A stretch of 64,000 nucleotides of DNA from an uncultured Cohaesibacter sp. Its GTDB lineage: Bacteria > Pseudomonadota > Alphaproteobacteria > Rhizobiales > Cohaesibacteraceae. Position 1 is the first letter of the stretch. The number at the start of each line of letters is the position of its first letter. Of this stretch, positions 44,530 to 53,375 are shown piece after piece. The notes below the pieces were generated by a model. It saw only the letters and a program-made list of their open reading frames with translations. It made no database searches and was not told the DNA's origin. A program made the position numbers and the translations under genes. The DNA is taken from the NCBI RefSeq assembly GCF_963682185.1, contig NZ_OY821667.1, positions 1,532,109 through 1,596,108 on the forward strand, in the 5' to 3' direction.

Positions 44530-45810
44530 CTAATGGAACAGGCTTGGCAGCCAGAGAGAAAGGAATGGGACATAGGTCACCAGCATCAACACGCCAAAGG
44601 CTGCGCCATAGAATGGCCAGATGGTGCGAATGACTTCCCAGACCGGTATCTTACCCACCGCACAGCCGACAAACAGCACCGTGCCAACCGGAGGTGTACA
44701 CAGGCCGATACCAAGGTTGAGGATCAGGATCACACCGAAATGGATTGGATCAACTCCAAAGGCCGTGGCAACCGGAAGGAAGATCGGCGTCGTGATGACG
44801 ATCAGCGGAGACATGTCCATGAAGGTACCCAGCATCAGCAGCAGCAGGTTGATCAGCAGCAGAATGACAAGCGGGTTGTCAGAAATATGCTTGAGGGTTT
44901 CAACCAAATGGGCAGGAATGCGCAGATAGGCAAGCAGCCAGCCGAAGGAGGCCGCACAGCCAATGACCAACAGCACCATTGCCGTGGTCCGCACAGCGGA
45001 TTTGCAAGTTTCGACAAATTCGCGGAACCCCATGGTGCGATAGGCAAACACGGTAACCAGCACAGCATAAACCGCAGCAATACACGAGCTTTCTGAAGCG
45101 GTGAAGATGCCGGAGCGGACACCACCGAAGATGATCGCGATCAGCAGAATGCCCGGGAAGGCATTGATGAACATGCGACCAAGCGCAGCCCAGCCGGCGA
45201 ACGGCTCAGTGGGGTACCCTTTTTTCTTGGCGACGAAATAGGCGGTAATCATCAGACCAAGCGCCAGCAGCAAGCCGGGCAGAATGCCTGCGGTGAACAG
45301 GTCTGCGATGGACAGTTTACCACCGGCGGAAATGGAATAGATGATGAGGTTATGGGACGGCGGCAACATCAGAGCGATCAAGGCCGCAAGCACGGTCACA
45401 TTCACGCCGTAAGAAACGTCATAGCCGCGTTTTTTCATCTGTGGCACCATGATGCCACCAATCGCGGTCGCATCAGCTGCAGCTGACCCGGAGATACCAC
45501 CAAACATCACGGATGCCAGAATATTCACCTGACCAAGGCCGCCGCGTATGTGCCCCACCATGCCGCCGGCCAAATCGACCAGCCTTCGCGCAATATCGCC
45601 GCGCACCATGATTTCACCGGCAAAGATAAAGAAGGGAATTGCCATCAGCGCGAGAACGGAGACACCGGCAGTCAAACGCTGAAAAACCACGACGGGGGGA
45701 ATGCCGAGATAGATGATGGTCGCAAAAGAGGCGACACCAAGACAAAAAGCAACGGGGGTGCCAATAAGCAGCAACACCACGAAAGAGCCGAAAAGAATCC
45801 AGGTTTCCAT
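44530..45810 (-). CDS. TRAP transporter large permease (DctM)
   Basis: About 426 residues from the ATG with GAGGAG upstream. Twelve or so hydrophobic segments; DctM motifs LLIGTPVAFCLGVASF, SVLALMAIPFFIFAGEIM, GGISGSAAADATAIGG and LMLPPSHNLIIYS are visible, as is GLCTPPVGTVLFV. Forms the sodium-driven channel with the small permease for the solute delivered by the DctP protein. Given uxaC, kdgF and kduI in the same operon, hexuronates or unsaturated oligouronides are the likely cargo. Confidence 0.93.
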   Translation of the reverse strand: METWILFGSFVVLLLIGTPVAFCLGVASFATIIYLGIPPVVVFQRLTAGVSVLALMAIPFFIFAGEIMVRGDIARRLVDLAGGMVGHIRGGLGQVNILASVMFGGISGSAAADATAIGGIMVPQMKKRGYDVSYGVNVTVLAALIALMLPPSHNLIIYSISAGGKLSIADLFTAGILPGLLLALGLMITAYFVAKKKGYPTEPFAGWAALGRMFINAFPGILLIAIIFGGVRSGIFTASESSCIAAVYAVLVTVFAYRTMGFREFVETCKSAVRTTAMVLLVIGCAASFGWLLAYLRIPAHLVETLKHISDNPLVILLLINLLLLMLGTFMDMSPLIVITTPIFLPVATAFGVDPIHFGVILILNLGIGLCTPPVGTVLFVGCAVGKIPVWEVIRTIWPFYGAAFGVLMLVTYVPFLSLWLPSLFH

Positions 45811-45814
45811 CCAA

Positions 45815-46336
45815 CTACTCCTCAATTTCCGTTTCGCCGAAGCGAGCAGTCGGAAGACCGGCAGCGCGGCGCGCAAGGCGCTCTAGCGAGAAAAGGACCA
45901 CCAGAAGACCACCAACAACAAGCGGCATATAATCGATCGCACGAGGCAAGCCCAACGTCGGAATCTTGATATGCCAGCCTGAATTCATCAATTCTCCACC
46001 ATACCAGACCATACCGGCACCAAACCCGATCACAACAAGATCGGAGAGCGTAAAGAAAACGGTTTTAACCTTGTCGGGGACAAAAATAAGCAGCACGTCA
46101 AAGCTCAGATGGTTACCCTCGCGAATACCGACCGCCGCACCAAGAAAGATGAACCATGCCATCAACACGATGGACACCGGCTCGCTCCAGACGATGGAAT
46201 CATTCAGCACGTAGCGCACGAAAACCTGGGCAGCAGTGAAGGCAGTCATCATGACCAGCCCCAGGCTCGCCAACCAAAGTGCTCCAGTGGACAAACTGCC
46301 CATAATGCTGGCTATTGTTTTAAGTTGATTTTGCAC
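45815..46336 (-). CDS. TRAP transporter small permease (DctQ)
   Basis: About 173 residues from a GTG start with GGAG six bases upstream; a start further up (46375) would run through the hairpin at 46355-46379. Four membrane segments with the DctQ pattern TAAQVFVRYVLNDSIVWSEP and a WFIFLGAAVGIREGNHLSFD loop. Precedes the large permease by four bases. Required partner of DctM in TRAP importers. Confidence 0.88.
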   Translation of the reverse strand: MQNQLKTIASIMGSLSTGALWLASLGLVMMTAFTAAQVFVRYVLNDSIVWSEPVSIVLMAWFIFLGAAVGIREGNHLSFDVLLIFVPDKVKTVFFTLSDLVVIGFGAGMVWYGGELMNSGWHIKIPTLGLPRAIDYMPLVVGGLLVVLFSLERLARRAAGLPTARFGETEIEE

Positions 46337-46354
46337 TTTATTCTCCGCGAAACA

Positions 46355-46379
46355 GCTCATGGCGCAAAGCGCCATGAGC
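46355..46379 (-). repeat. Perfect intercistronic hairpin between dctP and dctQ
   Basis: GCTCATGGCGC and GCGCCATGAGC (11 bp, loop AAA), 12 bases after the dctP stop. No T-run on the minus strand, so it probably protects the binding-protein message or reduces downstream transcription rather than stopping it. Confidence 0.7.
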
Positions 46380-46391
46380 CGTCATCAAGAG

Positions 46392-47366
46392 TTAGTCGGT
46401 TGCGCGAATGCGTTTTACGAGGTCTTTGAGTTTGTCAGAGGTGACATGTTTTTCGTAAACAGAATCCATGGCATCCATGAATGGCTTCTTGTCGATTTCG
46501 GTCACGACATTCACACCAGCTGCACGGACTTTTTCTTCGGAAACCTTTTCACGAGCAGCCCAGAGTTCACGCATTTTCGGCGTAGAATCTTTAGCGGCCT
46601 GTTTCACCAGAGCCTGATCTTCAGGGCTCAGTTTTTCCCAAGAGATCTTGGACATCACCAGAACTTCCGGCACGATCAAATGTTGATCGAGGGTATAGTT
46701 CGGAGCCACCTCGAAATGGCCTGAAGATTCGTAGGATGGCCAGTTATTTTCAGCGCCATCAATCACACCGGTCTGGATGGAAGAATAGACTTCGCCATAA
46801 GCCAGAGGCGTTGCGTTTGCGCCAAGAGCAGACATCATGTCAACAAAGATGTCAGACTGCATAACGCGGATCTTCATGCCCTTCAGATCATCAATACTCT
46901 TGATCGGCTTGACACTGTTATAGAAACTGCGTGCGCCACCATCATAATAGGTCAGACCGATAAAGCCTTCCGGTTCGAAGCCCTTGAGAATGTCTTCACC
47001 GATCGGACCATCAACAACGCGATGCATGTGATCAACGCTCTTGAAGATATAAGGCAGGGAAACCACTTTGGTTTCCTCAACGATGTTGTTGAAAGGACCG
47101 GTCGACACGCGGTTCAGGTCAATCACACCGAATTTGGTCTGCTCAATTGAATCTTTTTCCTCCCCCAGCTGAGCAGAATGGAAAACTTCAACGCAGATGC
47201 GGCCGTCAGAACGCTCTTTGAGCAATTCGCCCATGTATTTTACAGCTTCAACAGTCGGATATCCATCAGGATGGGTATCAGAAGACTTGAGGGTAATTTC
47301 ACAGGCAGATGCTGTTGCGATCATTGCAACGCTGGCAACCAGTGCAGTGGTCAAAGTCTTAAGCAT
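46392..47366 (-). CDS. TRAP transporter substrate-binding protein (DctP)
   Basis: 324 residues. Sec signal peptide [20 protein letters not shown] with a cut near ASA-CE. The mature DctP fold shows [15 protein letters not shown], the [17 protein letters not shown] hinge, [14 protein letters not shown] with the conserved arginine that binds the substrate carboxylate, and [19 protein letters not shown] nine bases upstream of the start. Cotranscribed after uxaC; cargo probably galacturonate, glucuronate or an unsaturated uronate. Confidence 0.93.
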   Translation of the reverse strand: MLKTLTTALVASVAMIATASACEITLKSSDTHPDGYPTVEAVKYMGELLKERSDGRICVEVFHSAQLGEEKDSIEQTKFGVIDLNRVSTGPFNNIVEETKVVSLPYIFKSVDHMHRVVDGPIGEDILKGFEPEGFIGLTYYDGGARSFYNSVKPIKSIDDLKGMKIRVMQSDIFVDMMSALGANATPLAYGEVYSSIQTGVIDGAENNWPSYESSGHFEVAPNYTLDQHLIVPEVLVMSKISWEKLSPEDQALVKQAAKDSTPKMRELWAAREKVSEEKVRAAGVNVVTEIDKKPFMDAMDSVYEKHVTSDKLKDLVKRIRATD

Positions 47367-47395
47367 TAGTTTGTTCCTCCATGAAGTAGCTCAAT

Positions 47396-48796
47396 TCAGA
47401 GCTGATAGGCTTGCCTCACAAGCCGATAGGTAAGGTCAGCAGCGACCTCAGTAGCCTCGTCCTCACCAAGCCGCCCAGTTGCAACCAGTGTGGCGAGGAA
47501 TGCACAGTCCACCCGACGCGCCACATCGTGCCGTGCCGGGATTGAGCAGAATGCTCTTGTGTCATCATTGAAACCGACGGTGTTGTAGAAACCGGCCGTT
47601 TCTGTCGTCATCTCCCTAAACCGGCGCATCCCTTCGGGGCTGTCATGGAACCACCATGCAGGCCCGAGGCGAAGAGCCGGGTAGACGCCAGCAAGAGGCG
47701 CCAATTCACGTGCATAGCTCGTTTCATCAAGCGTGAAGAGAATGATCTTGAGATCTCTCTCCATGCCGACAGCATCAAGCAAAGGCTTGAGCGCCTGCAC
47801 ATAATCGGTCCGGGTCGGAATATCGAATCCCTTATCCAGACCAAACGTTTCGAAAACAGGATTGGAATGGTTGCGGTTACTTCCTGGATGTATCTGCAAC
47901 ACCAAGCCGTCTTCCAGGCTCATGCGAGCCATTTCGGTCAGCATGTGACCACGGAAAGCATCAGCTTCCTCGGCTGAGCACTCTCCCTTCAAAGCCTTCT
48001 GGAAAAGGGCTGCCGCTTCCTCTTGCGGCAGATTTTCCGTGCGGGCAGTCAAGTGACCATGGTCAGATGACGTCGCCCCGAAGTCTTTGAAATAGGCGCG
48101 ACGGATGCGGTGGGCTTCAAGATAGCCCTCCCAGCTCGTCGCATCGACACCGGCGATGGCGCCGAATTTCTCGATATTCTCTATAAAGCCCTTATAATGC
48201 GGATCCACGACAGGATCCGGACGATAAGCGGTTACAACGCGGCCCTTCCAGCCGCTTTCCTTGATCGCGCGATGCCATTTCAGGTCATCCAGCGGCGATT
48301 CCGTCGTTGCAAGAGCCTCGATATTGAAGCGCTCATACAGGGCGCGAGGCAGAAACTCCGGTTTTTCAAGGCATTCGGCAATATGATCATAAGCGCGATC
48401 GGCATTGTCTTCATTAAGCCATTCGGTCCACCCGAACACATCCTCGAAGGCATGGCCAAGCCACATGCGCGATGGCGTTGCACGGAAGAGGTATGAATGC
48501 TTGGCAAAAATCCGCCAGATCTTGCGCCCATCGGTTTCGGTCCAGCCGCCATCGATGCGCGGCACCCCGACATCCTCAAGCTTCACACCCTGCGAACAAA
48601 GCATCCTGAACACATAATGATCAGGGGTGATGAACAATTGGGCTGGGTTTGGAAAACGTTCATTCTTGGCAAACCAGCTCGGATCCGTATGCCCATGCGG
48701 GCTAATAATCGGCAGGGACCGCACTCCCTCATAGAGAGAGCGGGCAATCGAACGGGCTTTATCTTCAATGGGAAAGAGTCTATCTGGATCCAACAT
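47396..48796 (-). CDS. uxaC: Glucuronate/galacturonate (uronate) isomerase
   Basis: 466 residues, amidohydrolase-like barrel. Seen: LPIISPHGHTDPSWFAKN, the SRMWLGHAFEDVFGW segment, FNIEALATTESPLDDL, QIHPGSNRNH and the C-terminal SIPARHDVARRVDCAFLA, all standard for UxaC. Converts D-galacturonate to tagaturonate and D-glucuronate to fructuronate. First gene of uxaC-dctP-dctQ-dctM-kdgF-kduI; start with GGGAGG six bases upstream; divergent from a GntR-type regulator whose probable operators lie in the spacer. Confidence 0.96.
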   Translation of the reverse strand: MLDPDRLFPIEDKARSIARSLYEGVRSLPIISPHGHTDPSWFAKNERFPNPAQLFITPDHYVFRMLCSQGVKLEDVGVPRIDGGWTETDGRKIWRIFAKHSYLFRATPSRMWLGHAFEDVFGWTEWLNEDNADRAYDHIAECLEKPEFLPRALYERFNIEALATTESPLDDLKWHRAIKESGWKGRVVTAYRPDPVVDPHYKGFIENIEKFGAIAGVDATSWEGYLEAHRIRRAYFKDFGATSSDHGHLTARTENLPQEEAAALFQKALKGECSAEEADAFRGHMLTEMARMSLEDGLVLQIHPGSNRNHSNPVFETFGLDKGFDIPTRTDYVQALKPLLDAVGMERDLKIILFTLDETSYARELAPLAGVYPALRLGPAWWFHDSPEGMRRFREMTTETAGFYNTVGFNDDTRAFCSIPARHDVARRVDCAFLATLVATGRLGEDEATEVAADLTYRLVRQAYQL

Positions 48797-48843
48797 GGTG
48801 AGCCTCCCTATTGTCGGCTTTAGGGGAAATCTCTAATCTGGTC

Positions 48844-48859
48844 AACTAATATACCAGTT
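48844..48859. promoter_or_regulatory. Probable GntR operator, site 1
   Basis: AACTAATATACCAGTT, an imperfect palindrome in the spacer between uxaC and the GntR-type gene. It shares the AACT-N8-AGTT frame with sites 2 and 3. Centre-to-centre distance to site 2 is 29 bases. Confidence 0.65.
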
Positions 48860-48872
48860 CTTCTTGCTTGTA

Positions 48873-48888
48873 AACTGATATGCCAGTA
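48873..48888. promoter_or_regulatory. Probable GntR operator, site 2
   Basis: AACTGATATGCCAGTA, 23 bases before the GntR-type start codon. Nearly identical (15 of 16) to the reverse complement of site 3 downstream of the gene. Confidence 0.7.
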
Positions 48889-48910
48889 ATATCCGGTCAC
48901 GGAGCATAAA

Positions 48911-49612
48911 ATGACAAAAACAAATATCAACTCAGTCCTGTCCCCCTTGAATCGATTGTCGGTCGCCGATTCAGTTTTCGACGAACTGCATAGGCAGATT
49001 TTGACTCTTGAACTCCAGCCAGGAGCTAAAATTTCCGAAGCGGATGTGGCAAAGGCCCTTGGCGTTTCTCGCCAACCAGTGCGCGACGCCTTCTATCGTT
49101 TATCCAAACTCGGCTTTCTATCCATGCGCCCGCAAGTCGCAACGACAGTCTCGCTGATTTCAAAAAAATCGGTCCAGCAAGCCCGCTTCATTCGCTGTGC
49201 CCTGGAGACCAAAACAGTCGCCACAGCGTGCCAAAAGCTCACTGAAGAAGATCTGGAAGCATTGCGTGATCTTATTGAACAACAAAGGAAAACTGTTGTA
49301 GCCCGCGACGCAGAACTGTTTCATGCGCTCGATGATCAATTCCATAAAGAGATATGTGACCGATGCGGCGTAGACTTTGCCTGGCAGCTCATCAAGGATA
49401 ACAAGGCCCATATGGACCGAGTGCGGTTTCTCTCGCTAACCTTCGCCATTGACACCGCTTTCGCCGCTCACAAGCGCATATTGACCGCTATTGAATCCAA
49501 CGATCCCGCAGCAGCCTCCGAGGAAGTCAATAAACATCTGGGAGAAATCTTGCTCATCATGCCGCGCATTCGCGAAGAGCATCCGGATTATTTCGCTACA
49601 GATGAGGAATGA
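48911..49612 (+). CDS. GntR/FadR-type transcriptional regulator of uronate genes
   Basis: 233 residues. N-terminal winged helix: VFDELHRQILTLELQPGAKI, ISEADVAKALGVSRQPVRDAFYRL (about residues 41-64, given here in two parts: ISEADVAKAL and GVSRQPVRDAFYRL). The C-terminal FCD domain has metal-type residues in LDDQFHKEI and AAHKRILTAIESND. Divergent from uxaC; repeated AACTGATATRCCAGTT-like sites lie in the shared spacer and just after its stop codon. It probably represses the uronate operons until an intermediate such as tagaturonate, fructuronate or KDG binds; the effector is inferred. Confidence 0.88.
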   Translation: MTKTNINSVLSPLNRLSVADSVFDELHRQILTLELQPGAKISEADVAKALGVSRQPVRDAFYRLSKLGFLSMRPQVATTVSLISKKSVQQARFIRCALETKTVATACQKLTEEDLEALRDLIEQQRKTVVARDAELFHALDDQFHKEICDRCGVDFAWQLIKDNKAHMDRVRFLSLTFAIDTAFAAHKRILTAIESNDPAAASEEVNKHLGEILLIMPRIREEHPDYFATDEE

Positions 49613-49653
49613 CGCGCAATTCCTACATCTTTTGTAGGACGCAGTTTCCCATA

Positions 49654-49669
49654 CACTGGCATATCAGTT
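49654..49669. promoter_or_regulatory. Probable GntR operator, site 3 (downstream copy)
   Basis: CACTGGCATATCAGTT, the reverse complement of site 2 with one change, 41 bases after the regulator's stop codon. No plus-strand gene starts just beyond it, so its role is unclear (looping with sites 1-2 or a roadblock). Confidence 0.6.
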
Positions 49670-49905
49670 ACCCCACCCAACGATCAAAAGTAGCCATTCA
49701 GTCGAGCCAAAGCCATCCCACACCGCGACAATAAGTCATACTTATTCAACAATCTATCCACCGACTATTGCACCCCACATCAATATTTTGTGGAAAGTCT
49801 GACCGGGCTCGGTGATCTGTCGCGGGTTCGGTCACCATGAGCAAACGCACAATGCACTACCAACGCCTTCTGCTGACCGCCTAAATAGTATGCATAAACA
49901 AACAA

Positions 49906-49926
49906 GGCAGAGCCAATGGCCCTGCC
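49906..49926 (-). terminator. Terminator after pxpA
   Basis: GGCAG-A-GCC pairs with GGC-C-CTGCC around AAT; the minus strand continues TTGTTTGTTT. It lies 28 bases after the pxpA stop. Confidence 0.7.
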
Positions 49927-49954
49927 CTACTCGTTTCGATGCTCAGCCCGAGCA

Positions 49955-50734
49955 TCAGCGCACCTTTAGCGTCTCGGCCATAGGCTTGATGTCGACACCG
50001 GCAGCCGTCAAAGCCGCACGTACCTTACTGGCCATCGCAACCGCCTTGGGGCTGTCGCCATGCACGCAGATCGTATCAATAGCAACGGGAATGCGCTTGC
50101 CACTCACGCTTTCAATCTCTCCGGATGTTACAAAGTCCACCATGCGTTTTGCAGCTTCATCGGCATCCTCGATCATTGCTCCGGCCTTCTTGCGGGAGAC
50201 CAACATACCGTCATCTTCATAAGCCCGATCAGCAAAAATCTCGCGAGCCACGCAGAGACCGAGACTTTCGGCAGCCTTTTCCATGGCGCTGCCCGGCAGC
50301 GCCACATAGATCAACTGCGGATCGACAGCCTTCACGGCCCGCGCCGTTGCCAGAGCAAGATCATAATCCACGGCAGCCATATTATTGAGGGCCCCATGCG
50401 CCTTGAAGTGACCAACGCGAATACCAAGCGCGGTGGCCATACCCTGAATGGCACCGATCTGATAGATCATCTGCTTTTCGATATCCTCGGGGCGATCCCC
50501 CTGTATCGGGCGACGGCCGAACCCCCAGAGATCATTGAACCCCGGATGAGCCCCCGCGCCGACACCATTCTCCTTTGCCAGCCGCAGGGTTTCGTGCATC
50601 ACCAACGCATCGCCCCCATGAAACCCGCAAGCCACATTCGCTGAACTGACGATGGACAGCATTGATGCGTCATCGCCAATTTCGTAAGCCCCGAAGCTTT
50701 CTCCCATATCGGAGTTCAGATCAACAACAGCCAT
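49955..50734 (-). CDS. pxpA: 5-oxoprolinase subunit A (LamB/YcsF family)
   Basis: 259 residues. DLNSDMGESFGAYEIGDDA at the N-terminus, SSANVACGFHGGD, GAGAHPGFNDLWGFGRR, VGHFKAHGALNN and REIFADRAYEDDG are the standard PxpA blocks with histidines and aspartates lining the active site. With PxpB and PxpC it splits 5-oxoproline to glutamate using ATP. No pxpB or pxpC is near; the gene stands alone with its own terminator, so its partners must be elsewhere or it has another lactam substrate. Start with GAGGG upstream. Confidence 0.9.
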   Translation of the reverse strand: MAVVDLNSDMGESFGAYEIGDDASMLSIVSSANVACGFHGGDALVMHETLRLAKENGVGAGAHPGFNDLWGFGRRPIQGDRPEDIEKQMIYQIGAIQGMATALGIRVGHFKAHGALNNMAAVDYDLALATARAVKAVDPQLIYVALPGSAMEKAAESLGLCVAREIFADRAYEDDGMLVSRKKAGAMIEDADEAAKRMVDFVTSGEIESVSGKRIPVAIDTICVHGDSPKAVAMASKVRAALTAAGVDIKPMAETLKVR

Positions 50735-51188
50735 ATAAGCACCCTCAATTGGTTGGTTCTGTTCATTGAGGGCAAAATAGCCCTGACACGAACCGTCGTC
50801 GATGGCTTATTTGTGAATATGGCCTGCATGGTGGGGATGCAGCTACAAGAATAGGGTCTTACAAGGAAAAGAGCCGACTATAGAAATACTTACAATCCAA
50901 AAGTGATTGCAATTACTTAATAACACAACTCAATCTCGAATCCAAAAAAAACCATTACATCTTTTAAAAATAGATTTCCGACCACAACCATCCAAATTCT
51001 AAACATCAATAATATCATAAACTATAGTATTAATAATTTTATCCATAATAGAACAAATCACTAGATATCCATTTCATTCAATTAATGTAATATTATATTT
51101 TAATGCCTTAAATGATAAATAAACCATCACAGGTGACAATTCTCATAATATACAAGCAAGAACACAAAATATCTGAAGGACAGGTTAA
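50735..51188. other. AT-rich upstream region of the chemoreceptor gene
   Basis: About 450 bases, strongly AT-rich from 50880 onward, without credible genes. It should hold the promoters of both divergent genes; I see no clear palindrome. Confidence 0.4.
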
Positions 51189-53249
51189 ATGTTTAACCAT
51201 ATGAAATCACTGAGCGCAAAAATTGTCGCCTCTGTTTTTACTCTGGTTGCTTTAACCTTTGTCGCAGATACTATTCTAACACGATCGATCAGCAGCCGTG
51301 TTTATGACAAGACGGAGCAACTGACCGACCAGATGCATGCCGTTGTCGACCAGAAAGACACCCAGATCGAGCAATTGCTTAATGGACTTCTGGATTCCAA
51401 AGAACACACACAGGCATTGAGCCACACTTTGGCCAAAAGCGAACTTTCAGCGCAAAACCAACAGAAGCAGGCCTATCTGGAAGGCACCAGACAAGGCATA
51501 TCGCTTTCCGTCGCCTCGCTTGTCAGCAACGCCATGATGGCCGGAGAAGCGTCCCTTGCAGAGGAACGCATTGAAGCGATGCTGGAAGACAAGCAGATCG
51601 CGGCAATCAATCTCTGGCGCACCGACGGCAATCTTGCCTTCAGGGACAATGTCACCATTGAAGCGGTGAATAGCTATGTCGATGCAGATGTGTTTGAGTC
51701 CCGAAAGCCGGACCCTGCGGTGTCAATTCCCGCAGAGCGCCGGGCGACTTTCGACAAGGCGCTGGAAACGCTCTCCAACAAGGAAAGTTTTGACTCCACT
51801 TTAAAGGATGACGACGGCAACGAGATTCCGGTCACCTATTCCTACTTCATCCTCAAAAACAACGAAGACTGCCAGAGCTGCCATGACGCGGCCATCCCCA
51901 ACCGTGGTGTTCTGGAGGTCGCGGTCGATAGCAGCGAACTCATCGCCCTGTTTGAAAAGTCCGATGCGCTCATCAAAGAGATGGATGCGCAAGCAACCGA
52001 AGAAAAGACAGCGCTGATTAAGGCAAGCGAGAGCGAAAAGGCAAAGGTCGCCCAGCAAACTGTACGCTACACCGCCGAACTCAACGAATCCAAACAGGCA
52101 ATCGAGGATACCCGCAAGGAAGCCTCCATGATGAGCATGGGCTCGAAGGTCTTCTTCTTTTTCGTCACGATTCTTCTGCTGATCCTTGCCTTGCGCAAAC
52201 TGCTGACCACGCCTCTACGCCGCCTGACCTCGGCAATGCTGCGCCTCGCCCAGAATGATCTCAGCGTGGAGGCAACCGATGCTCACCGCACCGACGAAAT
52301 CGGCGCCATGAGCAAGGCCATCGGAACGTTCAAGGAAAATGCCATTGAGCGGCAGAAGTTGGAGCGGGAAGCGCAGAACCATATGCTCGCGCAGAAAGAA
52401 CGCCAGCAACAGATCGACGCCCTGTTCAACGCCTTCCGCACCCGCATTCAGGAGGCTCTGCACACCGTTTCCAACAGCGCCGAACGCATGCAGCAATCTG
52501 CCTCTTCTCTCAATCATATTTCCTCGGCCACATCGGATCGCGCCCATTCGGTCAATCAGGCCTCAAGCCATTCCTCCGAGAATGTGCAGATGATGGCAGC
52601 CGCAAGCACCGAGATGACCTCTTCGATTGAGGAAATCGGACAGCAGGTAATCCGCACCAATGATCTGGTGATGACAGCCTCTGATGAAGCCAGAGCGACA
52701 GACAAAAAAGTCGCAAGCCTCGCCTCAGCCGCCGAAGAGATCGGCGAAGTGGTTTCTCTGATCAAGGATATCTCGGAACAAACCAACCTGCTGGCCCTCA
52801 ACGCGACCATCGAAGCTGCCCGCGCTGGCGAAGCTGGGCGCGGCTTTGCAGTCGTTGCAGCAGAGGTCAAGGAACTGGCCTCCCAAACAGGCAAGGCCAC
52901 CGAAGACATCGCCAACAGGGTTCAGACGATCCAATCCTCAACCGGCGATTCTGTCGAGGCCATCCGCTCCATTGCTGCCAAAATGAGCGAGATCAGCCAA
53001 TATACCACGGCCATCAGCGCCGCCGTTCAGGAGCAGAATGCCTCGACAAACGAGATTTCCCTGAATATTCAGCAGGCTGCTGAGGGGACCAAGGAAATCG
53101 TACAGAATATCTCCGAGGTTGCCTCTTCCACCGAAGAAACCAGAAGCTCTGCCGACGAAGTGCAAGCCGCATCGGCCACCGTTGCCAGTGTCGCCACCGA
53201 CATGCGCACCATCATCGACGATTTCCTCGAAAAGGTCGCAGCAGCCTAA
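51189..53249 (+). CDS. Methyl-accepting chemotaxis protein with a heme-c motif in its sensor domain
   Basis: 686 residues. Membrane helix about 10-30; periplasmic region about 31-317; second helix about 320-337; HAMP about 338-392; cytoplasmic signalling domain about 430-686 with the MCP tip [20 protein letters not shown] and [16 protein letters not shown]. The periplasmic part contains CQSCH (C228, C231, H232), the covalent heme-c attachment motif, in an arrangement like Tll0287/DUF3365-type sensors, followed by GVLEVAVD and a coiled-coil stalk. Likely senses redox state, oxygen, NO or a heme ligand. No other chemotaxis genes are nearby. Terminator follows. Confidence 0.9.
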   Translation: MFNHMKSLSAKIVASVFTLVALTFVADTILTRSISSRVYDKTEQLTDQMHAVVDQKDTQIEQLLNGLLDSKEHTQALSHTLAKSELSAQNQQKQAYLEGTRQGISLSVASLVSNAMMAGEASLAEERIEAMLEDKQIAAINLWRTDGNLAFRDNVTIEAVNSYVDADVFESRKPDPAVSIPAERRATFDKALETLSNKESFDSTLKDDDGNEIPVTYSYFILKNNEDCQSCHDAAIPNRGVLEVAVDSSELIALFEKSDALIKEMDAQATEEKTALIKASESEKAKVAQQTVRYTAELNESKQAIEDTRKEASMMSMGSKVFFFFVTILLLILALRKLLTTPLRRLTSAMLRLAQNDLSVEATDAHRTDEIGAMSKAIGTFKENAIERQKLEREAQNHMLAQKERQQQIDALFNAFRTRIQEALHTVSNSAERMQQSASSLNHISSATSDRAHSVNQASSHSSENVQMMAAASTEMTSSIEEIGQQVIRTNDLVMTASDEARATDKKVASLASAAEEIGEVVSLIKDISEQTNLLALNATIEAARAGEAGRGFAVVAAEVKELASQTGKATEDIANRVQTIQSSTGDSVEAIRSIAAKMSEISQYTTAISAAVQEQNASTNEISLNIQQAAEGTKEIVQNISEVASSTEETRSSADEVQAASATVASVATDMRTIIDDFLEKVAAA

Positions 53250-53278
53250 GCGCTTAAGACCAAATCAGAAGACAAAAG

Positions 53279-53313
53279 AAAACCGTGCAGGCGATATGTC
53301 CTGCACGGTTTTT
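53279..53313 (+). terminator. Terminator after the chemoreceptor gene
   Basis: AACCGTGCAGG (53281-53291) pairs with CCTGCACGGTT (53300-53310), followed by further Ts. Confidence 0.9.
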
Positions 53314-53375
53314 CTATGTCTCACCTTGCTGAAGGCCCCGCAAATCAGCATGCATCAATGCGGGGGTGTCTGCAC

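Larger units (their letters stand above)
49613..49954. other. Intergenic region between convergent regulator and pxpA genes
   Basis: No gene. It holds a terminator-like hairpin TCCTACA / TGTAGGA (49621-49639) after the regulator, the third operator copy at 49654-49669, and the pxpA terminator at 49906-49926. Confidence 0.5.
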
